Positions 47,421 to 57,419 of a stretch of DNA of 64,000 nucleotides are shown here, one piece after another. Each line of letters begins with the position of its first letter. The first letter of the stretch is position 1. Source of the DNA: Astrothelium macrocarpum. Taxonomy: Eukaryota; Ascomycota; Dothideomycetes; Trypetheliales; Trypetheliaceae. A program made the translations under genes and the position numbers. The stretch covers positions 248,001-312,000 of the forward strand of contig JAGEMR010000025.1 in NCBI GenBank assembly GCA_021030915.1. Reading direction: 5' to 3'. A model generated the notes under the pieces. The model was not told the DNA's origin. It saw only the letters and a list, made by a program, of their open reading frames with translations, and searched no databases.

Positions 47421-49592
47421 ATGCTTGGCCCGTCACGAAGATGTTTTGCATCTTTTGCCCTCAGATTACCTTCCGCAGCAGGAACCAGAATATCACTTCC
47501 TGCTTCAACCCTTAATCGCTCTCTGACGGCGTCATCTCGGAATTACCGAATTCTTGATCACTCACGAACCTTTTACAATGTCGCTGCACGTAGGCAAACT
47601 GCCGCTGTGGAAGCAGAAGCCCAACAGGAGTTTAACGAGACAAGCGCAGCCAATGCCAAAGGACCCATTACCAAATTTCATGAGCTCTCTGAACGAGGCT
47701 TAGTACATGATATAGTTGTACGGACTATTACGGACGATATGGGTCTGGACACTTTAACTCCTGTCCAGACCATGACCATCGAAGAAGGATTGAAGGGTAT
47801 AGATATCATCGCCCAAGCGAAGACTGGTACGGGCAAAACATTAGGCTTTCTCCTCCCCATACTACAGAACGTCATCCGAGAAGATCCCTCGCTAGCTCAA
47901 CCTCCCACAAGATATCGAAATAGGACTACTGTCGACGATATTCGTGCTGTCATCATTTCACCCACACGAGAGCTTGCTGAACAAATCGCTGTTGAGGCAA
48001 GGAGATTGACGAGGAACACAGGCGTTATCGTACAAACAGCCGTGGGAGGCACACTAAAGAGGCAAGCTCTCCGTGAGATGCAGTATCAAGGTTGCCACTT
48101 GCTGGTTGGCACCCCAGGTCGTCTCAATGATATCTTTGCCGATGAATATACTGGCGTCAAAGCTCCACGATTGAGTGCGCTCGTTCTTGATGAAGCGGAT
48201 CGTCTATTGGACGCTGGATTCTGGCCCGAAATCAACAGTTTCCAGCGCCTACTCCCCGACCCATCCGAACAGCCTCGCCAAACCCTCATGTTCTCCGCAA
48301 CCGTACCACGAGAAGTCGTACAGCTCGTAGAACGAATGCTGAAACCGGATTTCAAGTTTGTTAAGACAGTCTCTGAAGATGAGGTACCGACGGTCGAGCG
48401 AGTGGCACAGCATTGCGTTCCTGTGAGGGGGATGGAGAACCTCCTCCCGACACTACTTGAGCTCGCAGAAAAGGAGACTAAGAGGAGGAATGAATCAGGA
48501 GAGAAGCCATTCAAGGCTATCGTATACTTCAACTCTACAGCAGAGGTAGATTTAGCATCATCAATACTAAGCTACCTCGGCTCTGGTCGTGACCATCCTT
48601 TAGCCCCAGCGCGCTTCTTTAGCATTCACGCACGGAAAGCCCAAGCCTCACGAACCGAAGCCGCAAACATGTTCCGTGCAAGTAAATCTGCGATACTCTT
48701 TTCGTCCGACGTCACCGCTCGAGGCATGGATTTTCCGGATGTCACCCATGTCATCCAGGTGAACACACCAAGGGACCGCGACACCTATATCCACCGTATC
48801 GGGCGGACGGGACGTGCTGGCAAAGAGGGCGAAGGGTGGTTGATTATGACGGACATGGAGCTACCTGCACTCAGGCAGCAATTGAAAAAGTTGCCTCTGA
48901 AGCAAAACAAGACATTGGAAACCGCAGACATCGACATGACGCGCGATGCTCAGGTCTCGCCAGCAGTGGCAAGAATACTGTCGTTGGTTGGCAAAGCAGC
49001 GCAGCGCGTCGACCGCATGACGAAAGTCAGGGCTTACATGGGCGTTATCGGAACGTTCCAGTGGCTCCCCGACAAGCAGGCCTTGATTGACGCCATGAAC
49101 CAATGGACCAAGTACGGCTGGGGATGGGACAAGCCACCGGCCATCCGACCGAGGCTTGCGCATCAAATGGGTTTGTCGCGTGTGCGTGGCGTGGAAATCG
49201 GACATGAGGAGGATTACCCGCAGGGAGGGTTGGACCGGCGCGGATCCAGCCGTGATATCGATGGGTTTGGAGCGGGCGGCTCACGATATGGACCCAGTAC
49301 AAGGTTCGGAGATCGATTCGGCCCAGGGTCGGATCGACCATCGGGACCTTTCGATCGACGGAACGAGGGAGGGTTTGGTGGCAGCAGTAGAGGACGTGAT
49401 GGCTTCAGTGGGGATTCTGGGAGAGGAGGCTTCGGTGGGGATTCTGGGAGAGGAGGCTTCGGTGGGGATTCTGGGAGAGGAGGCTTCGATAGAGGGTCTG
49501 AGAGGGGAGGCTTCGACAGAGGGTCTGGGAGGGGAGGATTCGATAGAGGAGGAGGTTTCGATAGGGGAAGATCAACGCGCTCCCGTTTCTGA
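47421..49592 (+). CDS. MSS116: DEAD-box RNA helicase, mitochondrial Mss116-like
   Basis: Single-exon ORF, 723 aa. The N-terminus (about 1-70) is basic, Arg/Ser/Ala-rich and lacks acidic residues until about 40, suggesting a mitochondrial presequence. Helicase motifs in order: Q-motif region TPVQTM, motif I AKTGTGKT (133-140), PTRELAEQ, TPGRL, DEAD (257-260), SAT (292-294), and HRIGRTGRAG (from 458). Mss116-type helicases act as RNA chaperones for splicing of mitochondrial group I/II introns and in translation. The C-terminus after about 600 is Gly/Arg/Phe-rich (RGG type). It ends in a 27-bp tandem repeat coding GDSGRGGFG-type units, expected to bind RNA non-specifically. ATG at 47421 is the first in frame. 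Confidence 0.93.
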   Translation: MLGPSRRCFASFALRLPSAAGTRISLPASTLNRSLTASSRNYRILDHSRTFYNVAARRQTAAVEAEAQQEFNETSAANAKGPITKFHELSERGLVHDIVVRTITDDMGLDTLTPVQTMTIEEGLKGIDIIAQAKTGTGKTLGFLLPILQNVIREDPSLAQPPTRYRNRTTVDDIRAVIISPTRELAEQIAVEARRLTRNTGVIVQTAVGGTLKRQALREMQYQGCHLLVGTPGRLNDIFADEYTGVKAPRLSALVLDEADRLLDAGFWPEINSFQRLLPDPSEQPRQTLMFSATVPREVVQLVERMLKPDFKFVKTVSEDEVPTVERVAQHCVPVRGMENLLPTLLELAEKETKRRNESGEKPFKAIVYFNSTAEVDLASSILSYLGSGRDHPLAPARFFSIHARKAQASRTEAANMFRASKSAILFSSDVTARGMDFPDVTHVIQVNTPRDRDTYIHRIGRTGRAGKEGEGWLIMTDMELPALRQQLKKLPLKQNKTLETADIDMTRDAQVSPAVARILSLVGKAAQRVDRMTKVRAYMGVIGTFQWLPDKQALIDAMNQWTKYGWGWDKPPAIRPRLAHQMGLSRVRGVEIGHEEDYPQGGLDRRGSSRDIDGFGAGGSRYGPSTRFGDRFGPGSDRPSGPFDRRNEGGFGGSSRGRDGFSGDSGRGGFGGDSGRGGFGGDSGRGGFDRGSERGGFDRGSGRGGFDRGGGFDRGRSTRSRF
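49410..49544 (+). repeat. 27-bp tandem repeat encoding RGG-box units
   Basis: Five units in the helicase 3' end: 49410-49436, 49437-49463, 49464-49490, 49491-49517, 49518-49544. The first two are identical and the third differs only in its last codon, while the last two are diverged (RGSERGGFD, RGSGRGGFD). The near-identity indicates recent in-frame duplication. Length variation between strains would be expected. Confidence 0.9.
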
Positions 49593-50168
49593 GCCGTTCA
49601 CCCCCATTCCAAAATGCTTTCCAGTTGGCACACTATCTTGGCGAGCGCCGATACTCTCCGAAGGAATCTGTTTGACGATTTCCTCTTGTATAATAGATTT
49701 ATACCATAATTGTGAGATAGAAACTGGGCTGATGTGGGAAAGGACCATTTTCTTTGTGGCTCCGGAGTCTGGCGCAGTGGATCATCAGCCAGCTGAGTGC
49801 CCGTACATTTACGAAGCTCGACTCAATCTACTCAAATATGTCATCAATCACAACAGCATTCACGTGCAACAGCTTGGCTCGCCATGCTCTATCTTTGTTG
49901 ATGGACTTTAACTAATAGTAAGCCTAATGTAATGTGTCTTCCCACAGCTTGCTTGGCTAGTAAAAGAACTTGATAACATTATAGGAAAGCAGTTCAAATT
50001 TCTAAAAAGATGTAATGAGCGTGAGTTTAGTTGTCACCTACAAAGCCCCCGATCGGCCCTGCTGGTTCACGCAACCGGTGCTGTTCTTGTAAAACTTGGA
50101 TGTAGTCACATTTGTTCACCGGTAGATAGATCTGGAAGTTCGTACTAGTATTGTGAGATTTAGCTACG
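49593..50168. other. Intergenic
   Basis: 3' UTR of the helicase and the tail end of the convergent pseudogene. The open frame that continues past the helicase in another phase is a repeat shadow. Confidence 0.5.
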
Positions 50169-52414
50169 GATTCATAACATCACACTCGGGATGTCACAAC
50201 TATAAGGTGAGGACATGCGAGATAGATTTGATATTTGTGATTTGATCTCAAGAGAGATGAAATTTGTAGCATTGTTTGATCGTTTGATGAATTCTTTAAA
50301 GCCAGTGTCTCTGAATGCCTTAGTTATCGCGTTCCCAGGATCCGTAGTAGCCTGAGATGGTTGTTTTTGCTCTTGCTCCGCGGAATGATGCTGATTTGCT
50401 GGCGAGATAGGTATATCAGGCACATTTGGGTCTCTGTGGATCGTGACTCCTGGAGTATAAGCTTTTTGTGATACCTTGATAGCTCGTATCAAAGGTACAC
50501 TAGTTACGGTAGTTTCTGTTCCAGCGTGAGTGGAAGCCTAAACATTTCCATCGAGCTCAAGTTACTGAAGTAACGATGCAAGCGCAATATCGTCGAGATG
50601 GCGCTCTACGTGCTGTACGAGCCGAGTGGCAGATTCTCCAACATCCTCAGCACACAACGGACATTGCCAGTCCGCTATTTTGCTATGGGCCGTCTTGAAA
50701 TGTTCCACTCAAAACATTGGGTCGCTATTGGCGTGATCGATATCAGCGAGTACACCGTCTCCGAAAACGTGAAGGCATGGCCGCAAGTCCAGTAGTAAAT
50801 GTTCTCTCCAAAGACGTGCGTTCTTTACGACTATCCGTCTATCACAAGCAGGACAGTCGATGCGTTCGCCCCTCTTGGCGGCCTCACTCAGCGGTGGAAG
50901 AGGCGAGTTGGATCCATCATGACTAGGAGAGAGAATCGAAGAAGAGGCCAAATCCCCAGGATACGATGAGGATTTAGGTAACGAAGAGCCAAGTCCAGAG
51001 TCACGGAAGCTGCCTTCGGTTACCAATGTTCCGGCATCTAAATGCAACGCCTCTGGATTCTTTTGGCCTTCGTTCGCTCGTCTCTCTTCACGCAGTCTCA
51101 AGAAAGTCTGAAGGGTCTTTTCCCCAATCATTCAAGCGACACTCGTCTTTGATTCCGAAACCTGTTTTGAACAAATTGCGTGAATATGTCTTCAGCATCC
51201 TGAGTCGTATCAGGATCGACCTTGTGTAGTACTCCCTCGTAACCATCATGAGCGGGGCACTCTAATGCTGGTGTCAGATTCACCAGACAATCAATGGCTG
51301 TGAGTATGTCTTCAAGCATCTCCTCTGGACTATCCACCAACATGTCTGCCTCTTCTTCGTCATCATTATCAAAGTAGTCAAACTCCAAAGCGTCTCCTAA
51401 AGTTGAAATATTCGAAATTCTGGTCTCCTCAATGAAGTTGACAAGTGATCTAGCGTTCGTATGAAATGACTCGCCGGCAGGGATAAATTTCACACATCCT
51501 ATTAAGATTTTCGCTCGTCAGTAATGCCATGAATATATCTTCTGGTGTGAGTCGTTAAGATCTAGCACGTTCTTTCAAAGTTTCACCAGGAAAAGTCGAT
51601 TTGAATTCATTTACTTACTCAGGGCTAGAATCCTACCAATTGATCGCAATGCTGAAGTCACTCGGAGGCGCAGAGAAGTCGAATGCTGCAGAACTTCGTC
51701 CAGTCGCCCCTCTCTGACCCCGAGTCCGTCTCCCCAAAGCGTCAGCCTATGGTATATCAATACAAGCGAATGCTGATATTTGGCGCTAGAGTCGAGCAAT
51801 TGTCCATCTGGGCCATGTGCGCACGAGAGAAGGCACCTAACAAGTTCATACAATCTTGCAATCACCGGTACTTCTGCTTCAAGATCACTAGGCTTGATAT
51901 CTTCATTCAACCACGAATGGATTACTTCCGATGTAGATGCGGGGAATGAGGCCGGGCCCGGTTCAGCTAAGGAAATTGGAGAAGTCCAGGCATCGTCAAG
52001 TGCGGAAGTAATGGATGATCGTGGATCAGAAGTAGGTTCGTCCGATGATGTCCTGGCTTTCTTTAGACGTCCAGGCCTAGAGATTGTCCGAGTTAGCGCT
52101 GATGGAGTTTGGCGAGGCTCGTTTTTCCTTATGTAGTCGATAATTACCCGCGATCGAACTTCTTTCACACATTTTTTATCTTTGAATTGGCTAGAATGGG
52201 CATTCAAAATGAATAGAATGGGCAGCAGTAATAAATTCAGGCTCTTTGGGAGCAGAACCTTCGCTCGTAGACCATGCATCCTGCTCAGATGATGATGCCT
52301 TCTCTGCCAGGACTGGTGTCCATTGCACCGAGGGCTCGTCCAGGAGAAGCGGAGCAACGGCGCTCGGACACATACAACATTGTGTAACGGTATTCCGTAT
52401 ACTGGTATACTCAA
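50169..52414 (-). pseudogene. Fungal C2H2-type zinc-finger protein gene, inactivated by stops
   Basis: Minus-strand frames fit a large fungal family with an N-terminal helical region (LTLWGDGLGVREGRLDEVLQ, ending IGRILAL) and C-terminal zinc-finger-like elements. A 120-nt intron (51618-51499) joins the first part to CVKFIPAGESFHTNARSL. At 51128 the frame breaks and resumes as TFLRLREERRANEG; a 35-nt GT..AG segment would restore it but is too short for a normal intron. Then come CPACDRRI..WREHLLLDLRP, an in-frame TGA (50715-50713) where the family has Trp, and in the same frame WQCPLCAEDV..RLVQHVERHLDDIALA. After that are TAA and TAG, again in one frame, and a tail to a TGA at about 50169. The three stops fit TGG, CAA and CAG changed by C:G-to-T:A. 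The true start is unclear (the frame begins at TTG near 52414). Confidence 0.7.
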
Positions 52415-52589
52415 GAGGAGTACCTAGCCACTGGTGGCCAATTATAGAGGCTTACCTAATCCTAGGCAGAATACGAGAGCAGATTACTTGCACTTTACCT
52501 ACTTGCCATGATTTTCCCGACACAACCGTCGAACCGTCTTGCCTATCGCCTATACCATTAAGCGTCTAGCTTTGGAGATCTCTTCTCTG

Positions 52590-55039
52590 ATGGCGGAGGC
52601 TGTAGGCCTCGCACTAGGCGTCTTTCCACTTGTCGTTGAGGCCATTCAGGCTTATCGCAGGGTCTACGAAATGCTGAAAACCTACCGTCACCGCTCAAGG
52701 GAGGTAAGTGTAATCATCTTTCCGCTGCTCTATAAGACTGCATGTCTGAGGTATAACTTGGTTGATTGATATACCGCCAGGGGTTGTAGTAAAAAATAGA
52801 GCCCTCGACCGCGAGAGGTATGATTCTCCGCACGCTTCATTGGGGGGGCCTCAACAATAATAAAGGAATGGCTCTTAGGAATCATTTCTCAGCAGATTTT
52901 CATGAATTGGTCACATCTTGCAATCACTTCAAATGGCATGGGGTCCTCCCAATGAGGCGTACGGCGAATTTTATCTCTGACGGTCGCGGGTGATATTTCT
53001 CATTGCAACCACTGGTGACACCAGACCCTCCGATTACTTCAACGCCTTCAATTCGAACAGGAAGTGTTCGAGAATGAATGCTGTCTCATTCTAAACCTCA
53101 AAGGCAAAGCGCATCTTCAAGAGCTCTCAAACATCGATGTCCTAGACCTATCCATTGCCAATGACATCGAAATACAGTTAAAGAGTCGGCTGGGGAGTAG
53201 CTACAATGCCTGCAAGAACCGAATCGAAGCAATAAAACAGTGTTTGATATGCTTTTCGGGGGAATTGCTCTTCAGACATGCCCCTTGCGATGTTTTAAAA
53301 AATTCTTCTACAAGTCAATTGAGGGCGACTGCACATAAGATACGGGCAGGCGTCGCGTTTGCTTTCGAAAAAGACCGCTACCTCCGACAGATTAATAAAA
53401 TAAGAGCCCTTCGTGAAGATTTAACTGCAATAAGAGCTCAAATAAAGGAGCTCCAAAACTTAAATGACTTTGCAGTCGCACCCAAGAAGGCAAGAAGAAG
53501 AATTCCAGAACAGTTCAAAGCCATTCGAGCAGCATCGGCGTCTTTGTTTGAAGCCTTTTCAGACGCTTGGCGTCAGTCTTGTCGCGAGGTTGATCACTTG
53601 CAGCACACGGCTGTCTTGTGTCTTGACGCCAAGGTCATGGAAAATGTACAATTGGACCTTGCTGTCTCATATGCACATTTTGAAGATGCATCCGACAGCA
53701 AGTGAGTATTGTTACCCTCCCAGCTGTGCACTGTACCTTTCAAATCATCGAAGGTTTCAACTTACGCTCCGAACGCAGAACGTATAGCCAAACAATACCA
53801 ACATGGGTCTGCGTGCGATCCTCAGCAACTGACCTCAACAAATGCCGGTCAATTAGTCCCCAAGGACGTTCACCCAACAATATCCATGACTCACTGATGT
53901 CTCTCTTCAGCATCCAAGGACCTAAATCTCTCAACATCTGGTCTCCGATTCCCTCGGATTCTCGTGTCGGCGAAAACAAATTTCGACCTGGAACTTCTAC
54001 TAACGTTGATACACAGCTTGGTCGAAGTGAGGTTCATACATCGCAGCGTCCTTCGCGCATCTCTAGTCCAAGATCTCCCAAGAATCACCCCTCTGGATCA
54101 GGTCAAGCCAATCCCAGTCTATCCCGGGGATTGCACGAGCAGCAACAATCCTTATTCGATGAAGCACTTGTTGATCTTTGCAAATGCAGCAGTCTATGTA
54201 CATACATCCGGGAACACGCCACTAAAGAAACCAAGGATCGGAAATGCATTGGGTATCTCAAGTCATCATTATCCTCAAAACACTATTTCTACGCTGCTGC
54301 ACAACCTGTCAATTGTCCTGATGGAAATGTACAACAATCACCCTTGTCTCTTATTGAATTAATACAAGGAGCACACGGGGAGCCTCTGACGATCGTGGAG
54401 CAGCTAAAAATAGCCCACACGCTTGCAGTTGCTGTGTTGCAGTTCCAATCTACGCCTTGGCTTGAGCCACAATGGAGAATGGAGCAATTATCATACTTCT
54501 GTCGTGATGACGCCATGGATGAAGCCGTACTGAGGGCTGTTCATCTGAGTGCACATTTCCCCAAAAGCAGACCCGGAGAGCAGAGTAGTGTTGACCTACA
54601 CTTCGTCAACAATGATAGTGCTTCGACCACTGGTCTAAAGATCCCCGAGAACAATGCAAGCTGGGAGCCGTCATCAGCTCGAGAGAGTGCCGGTTTCTTC
54701 AAATCGCAGTCTGCAACACCGATTCATGAGAATCTGCTCTATGGCATCGACAACATGACGTTATGTAGCCTCGGTGTTGCGCTACTGGAGATTGCACATC
54801 GCAAACCAATAGAGTCACTTCGCCGTGATAGTGAGCCTAGCAACGTATACGCTGCTAGACGTCTAGCCTTCTACGGCACTCCTCAGCTCGGAGTCAAATA
54901 CCAGAATATGATCAAAAAGTGCATACGATGTGACTTTGACTCGGGGACGGATTTGGACAGTGTAGATTTGCAGAGTGCAGTCTTCGAAGACATCATTTGT
55001 GGATTGGAAAACTTGATTGGTCTGGTTAATCAATTGTAG
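52590..55039 (+). CDS. DUF7580 domain protein (fungal, HeLo-like N-terminus)
   Basis: Three exons: 52590-52703, 53025-53701, 53779-55039; 683 aa. The start MAEAVGLALGVFPLVVEAIQ is the hydrophobic N-terminus typical of this family, often compared with HeLo-like/prion-inhibition N-domains. A helical middle follows (TLRLLQRLQFEQEVFENECC, later coiled-coil-prone residues). The C-terminal DUF7580-type region includes VDLCKCSSLCTYIRE, CIGYLKS, IVEQLKIAHTLAVAVLQFQS, TPWLEPQW and the final FEDIICGLENLIGLVNQL. These proteins are abundant in Pezizomycotina near HET, kinase and NLR genes and are suspected in non-self recognition or cell death; the function is unproven. The first intron (321 nt) contains a miniature element (52775-53017) and ends in the CACCAG just after it. 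The third exon boundary is less certain. Confidence 0.85.
52775..53017 (+). mobile_element. Miniature inverted-repeat element, copy B, inside an intron
   Basis: A 243-bp segment with ends CGCCAGGGGTTGTAGTAAAA and, read in reverse complement from the right, CACCAGTGGTTGCAATGAGA. Its left arm agrees at 30 of 40 positions with the right arm (reverse complement) of copy A at 22615-22845, and the interior also aligns in that orientation. Immediately after it is ACACCAG, whose CAG serves as the intron acceptor. Without the element the intron would be about 78 nt, the usual size here. Confidence 0.7.
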
Positions 55040-56078
55040 ATCTAAAGAGTGACTTTATGGATTCGGTCAGGACCGTACGGAGCCATAGCTGAGCTTGATG
55101 CAATGGGCATTGCAAACAATTGTGTTACCCAGATGAAATATTCCCACAGCCCATTGGCTGTGTGCGAAACAATGCGGAGTGCTGGCTCAAACCTGCGTTG
55201 AAAGCACGGCGAACTATCAGCATCGAAAGCGTTCCAAATCTTCGGGCTCTTTCATAGACGAGATCAATCGCAAAGGTCTTGGGGTATTGTAAATAGCTTT
55301 GGCCTCGCAGCAGACGATTTAAGATTGTCCAAAGTCTCTGATTCATAGGGTAGTCACGGAATTATCCTATCACAGGACTTCCATCTTCCCAGATTTGTTC
55401 TATTCTATCATCCAGCCAAAGTTTAAGTCTAGTAATAGATGTAAGTTTGAATGCAAAAAAAGGGGGGATTTAAAAGCTTAAGGTAGTTAATGCGACAGGG
55501 ATAATAGCTTGCAGGAGGATAGGCTACAGGATGGAACACGCTCGGATAGACGTACCTTACGTATCAAAGCCTTTAAGGAGGGCATTACCAACTGGGTATT
55601 GAGGCATATCATGATTGTTCTCTTTGAAATTTTGCCCACTACGCGTAGCTTGTCATACATTCCGTTTTGTAGGATACCATTTGAGGGACTACACAGCGCC
55701 TGTAAACAGCTGAAAGCTATGCGACTTACAGACCTTGTGTACACCTGAAGGCGATTGATGTCACAGCACTACGCTATGGAGTGAAAAATCTAGTCGATAT
55801 TCCATGACTCTGCTTCGTAATCATGTAATTTATCATTCACCGTAAAAGTGGCAATTCGTCGCATGAAACATGGTGTGCCAAGTGATGACCAAGGAGTGTC
55901 AAATCTTTACCCAAACCACTGGACTCAATCTTGATGCTTCACCACACGACAGCCTCCTAACCCCACCACTCATCAAATTAGAACATCTCCTGCTGCTCGG
56001 AAACATTTGAATGAGACGTACATTCGAATCGACGGGTTCTCAATTAGATTGGGTTGAATTCCAAACACCGTTTTCACA
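55040..56078. other. Intergenic
   Basis: About 1 kb, no gene supported. Several short frames in both strands lack domains. The right end is the RAD6 promoter. Confidence 0.5.
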
Positions 56079-56786
56079 ATGTCGACCGCCGCTCGCCGCC
56101 GTTTGATGAGAGACTTCAAGGTAAGCAGGAACCTCGCAGCCGCCACTTTGTTTGATGGATGTCTTTGAGTGATCCGAAACACTGCCCTTTTCAAGGTACC
56201 ACTTGCTGATTTGTGGCGATGCAGCGAATGCAAACTGACCCTCCTGCCGGAGTCTCAGCGTCGCCCGTAGCAGACAACGTTTTGACGTGGTAAGAACCGT
56301 TTGCCAAACAGCAAGCAGACAACGTGTGCAAGGCCAATTAAAGTTCTACAGGAATGCAGTCATCATCGGACCGGCAGATACGCCTTTCGAAGACGGTACA
56401 TTTCGACTTGTCATGCACTTTGAAGAGCAGTATCCAAATAAAGCTCCTGGCGTGAAGTTCATCAGCCAAATGTTCCATCCGAACGTCTACGGCACTGGAG
56501 ATTTATGCTTGGACATATTGCAGAACCGGTGGAGCCCGACGTATGATGTGGCTGCCATTCTCACTAGCATACAGAGGTACGTCACTGTGGCAGATAATGG
56601 ACCTCGAGCTTCTGCGCCGGAGCTCTTAGCTGGCTATGTACTGACGTTGACGATGCTCCCAGTCTTCTCAACGATCCCAACACGTCTTCCCCTGCGAACG
56701 TTGAGGCGTCGAATCTCTACAAAGACAACCGGCGGGAGTATACAAAGCGAGTAAGGGAGACGGTGGAGAAAAGCTGGGAGGACTGA
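56079..56786 (+). CDS. RAD6: Ubiquitin-conjugating enzyme E2, Rad6/Ubc2
   Basis: Four exons: 56079-56120, 56225-56289, 56352-56576, 56663-56786; introns 104, 62 and 86 nt; 151 aa, the usual length of fungal Rad6 cores. The start MSTAARRRLMRDFKRMQTDP and the core block FHPNVYGTGDLCLDILQNRW are diagnostic; the active-site cysteine is residue 88. The end NLYKDNRREYTKRVRETVEK is followed by a short SWED terminus without the acidic tail of budding yeast. Rad6 works with the E3s Rad18 (PCNA, post-replication repair), Bre1 (histone H2B) and Ubr1 (N-degron pathway), in nucleus and cytosol. Position 81-86 is NVYGTG, where I expect NVYANG; this should not matter for catalysis. All splices restore the family sequence exactly. 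Confidence 0.96.
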
Positions 56787-57419
56787 GCAGCAGTTGCAAG
56801 GACATTTCAATATCACTCTACTCGATGCTTTGATTTTTTGGCTCGGCATCGACGATGTTATCATATGTTTGCAAGCGGCTGGCGTTTCAGGATGGGGCGT
56901 CTGATATCACATTGCTATTATACCGAGGACGGTACGCTCTGGCTACGGACGGGCATCAACTGGCGAAGGATTCTCAATTATTTAGCTCGAGTATTTTGCG
57001 TAACTTCACAATTTCAATGTCGTGTGACCAGTATTGCGGTAAAGACTCGACTTTATCTCTGGGCCAGGTCAATGCGGGCGGAGAACTGCCCGAGGTGTCG
57101 GCGTGGGTGTTTGGCATCACCAGCACTTCCATGCCCTCCTTTAATCATAATCGCTCGTTAGCTTCATTCCTCCCCTTCACTGTGAATTCTCTTCTCCTAT
57201 TACCTTCTGGTGCGATCCCGCCTGTGTCCCAAGTGTCGAGCGGGGTTTCCTTTATTCTAGACTATCCTTGCACATACAGCGGAATCGACATCCTCCGCAG
57301 AACCTTTGTTCGGCTACATTCTTTATAACTTCTGAACTCGGCGCCAGTTGTGCTGCTTACTGGAACGAGAATACATTCGCCTGCCCACTAGGGCTTTGCT
57401 ACCCTGTTAGACCGCAAAC
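56787..57419. other. Intergenic; kinesin promoter and leader
   Basis: An open frame (56855-57328) has no domain. The stretch before 57420 is the 5' leader of the kinesin gene. Confidence 0.5.

Noticed and set aside
49156..49911. 251-codon frame overlapping the helicase C-terminus
   Set aside because: Out-of-phase reading of the 27-bp repeat; a shadow of the RGG tail.
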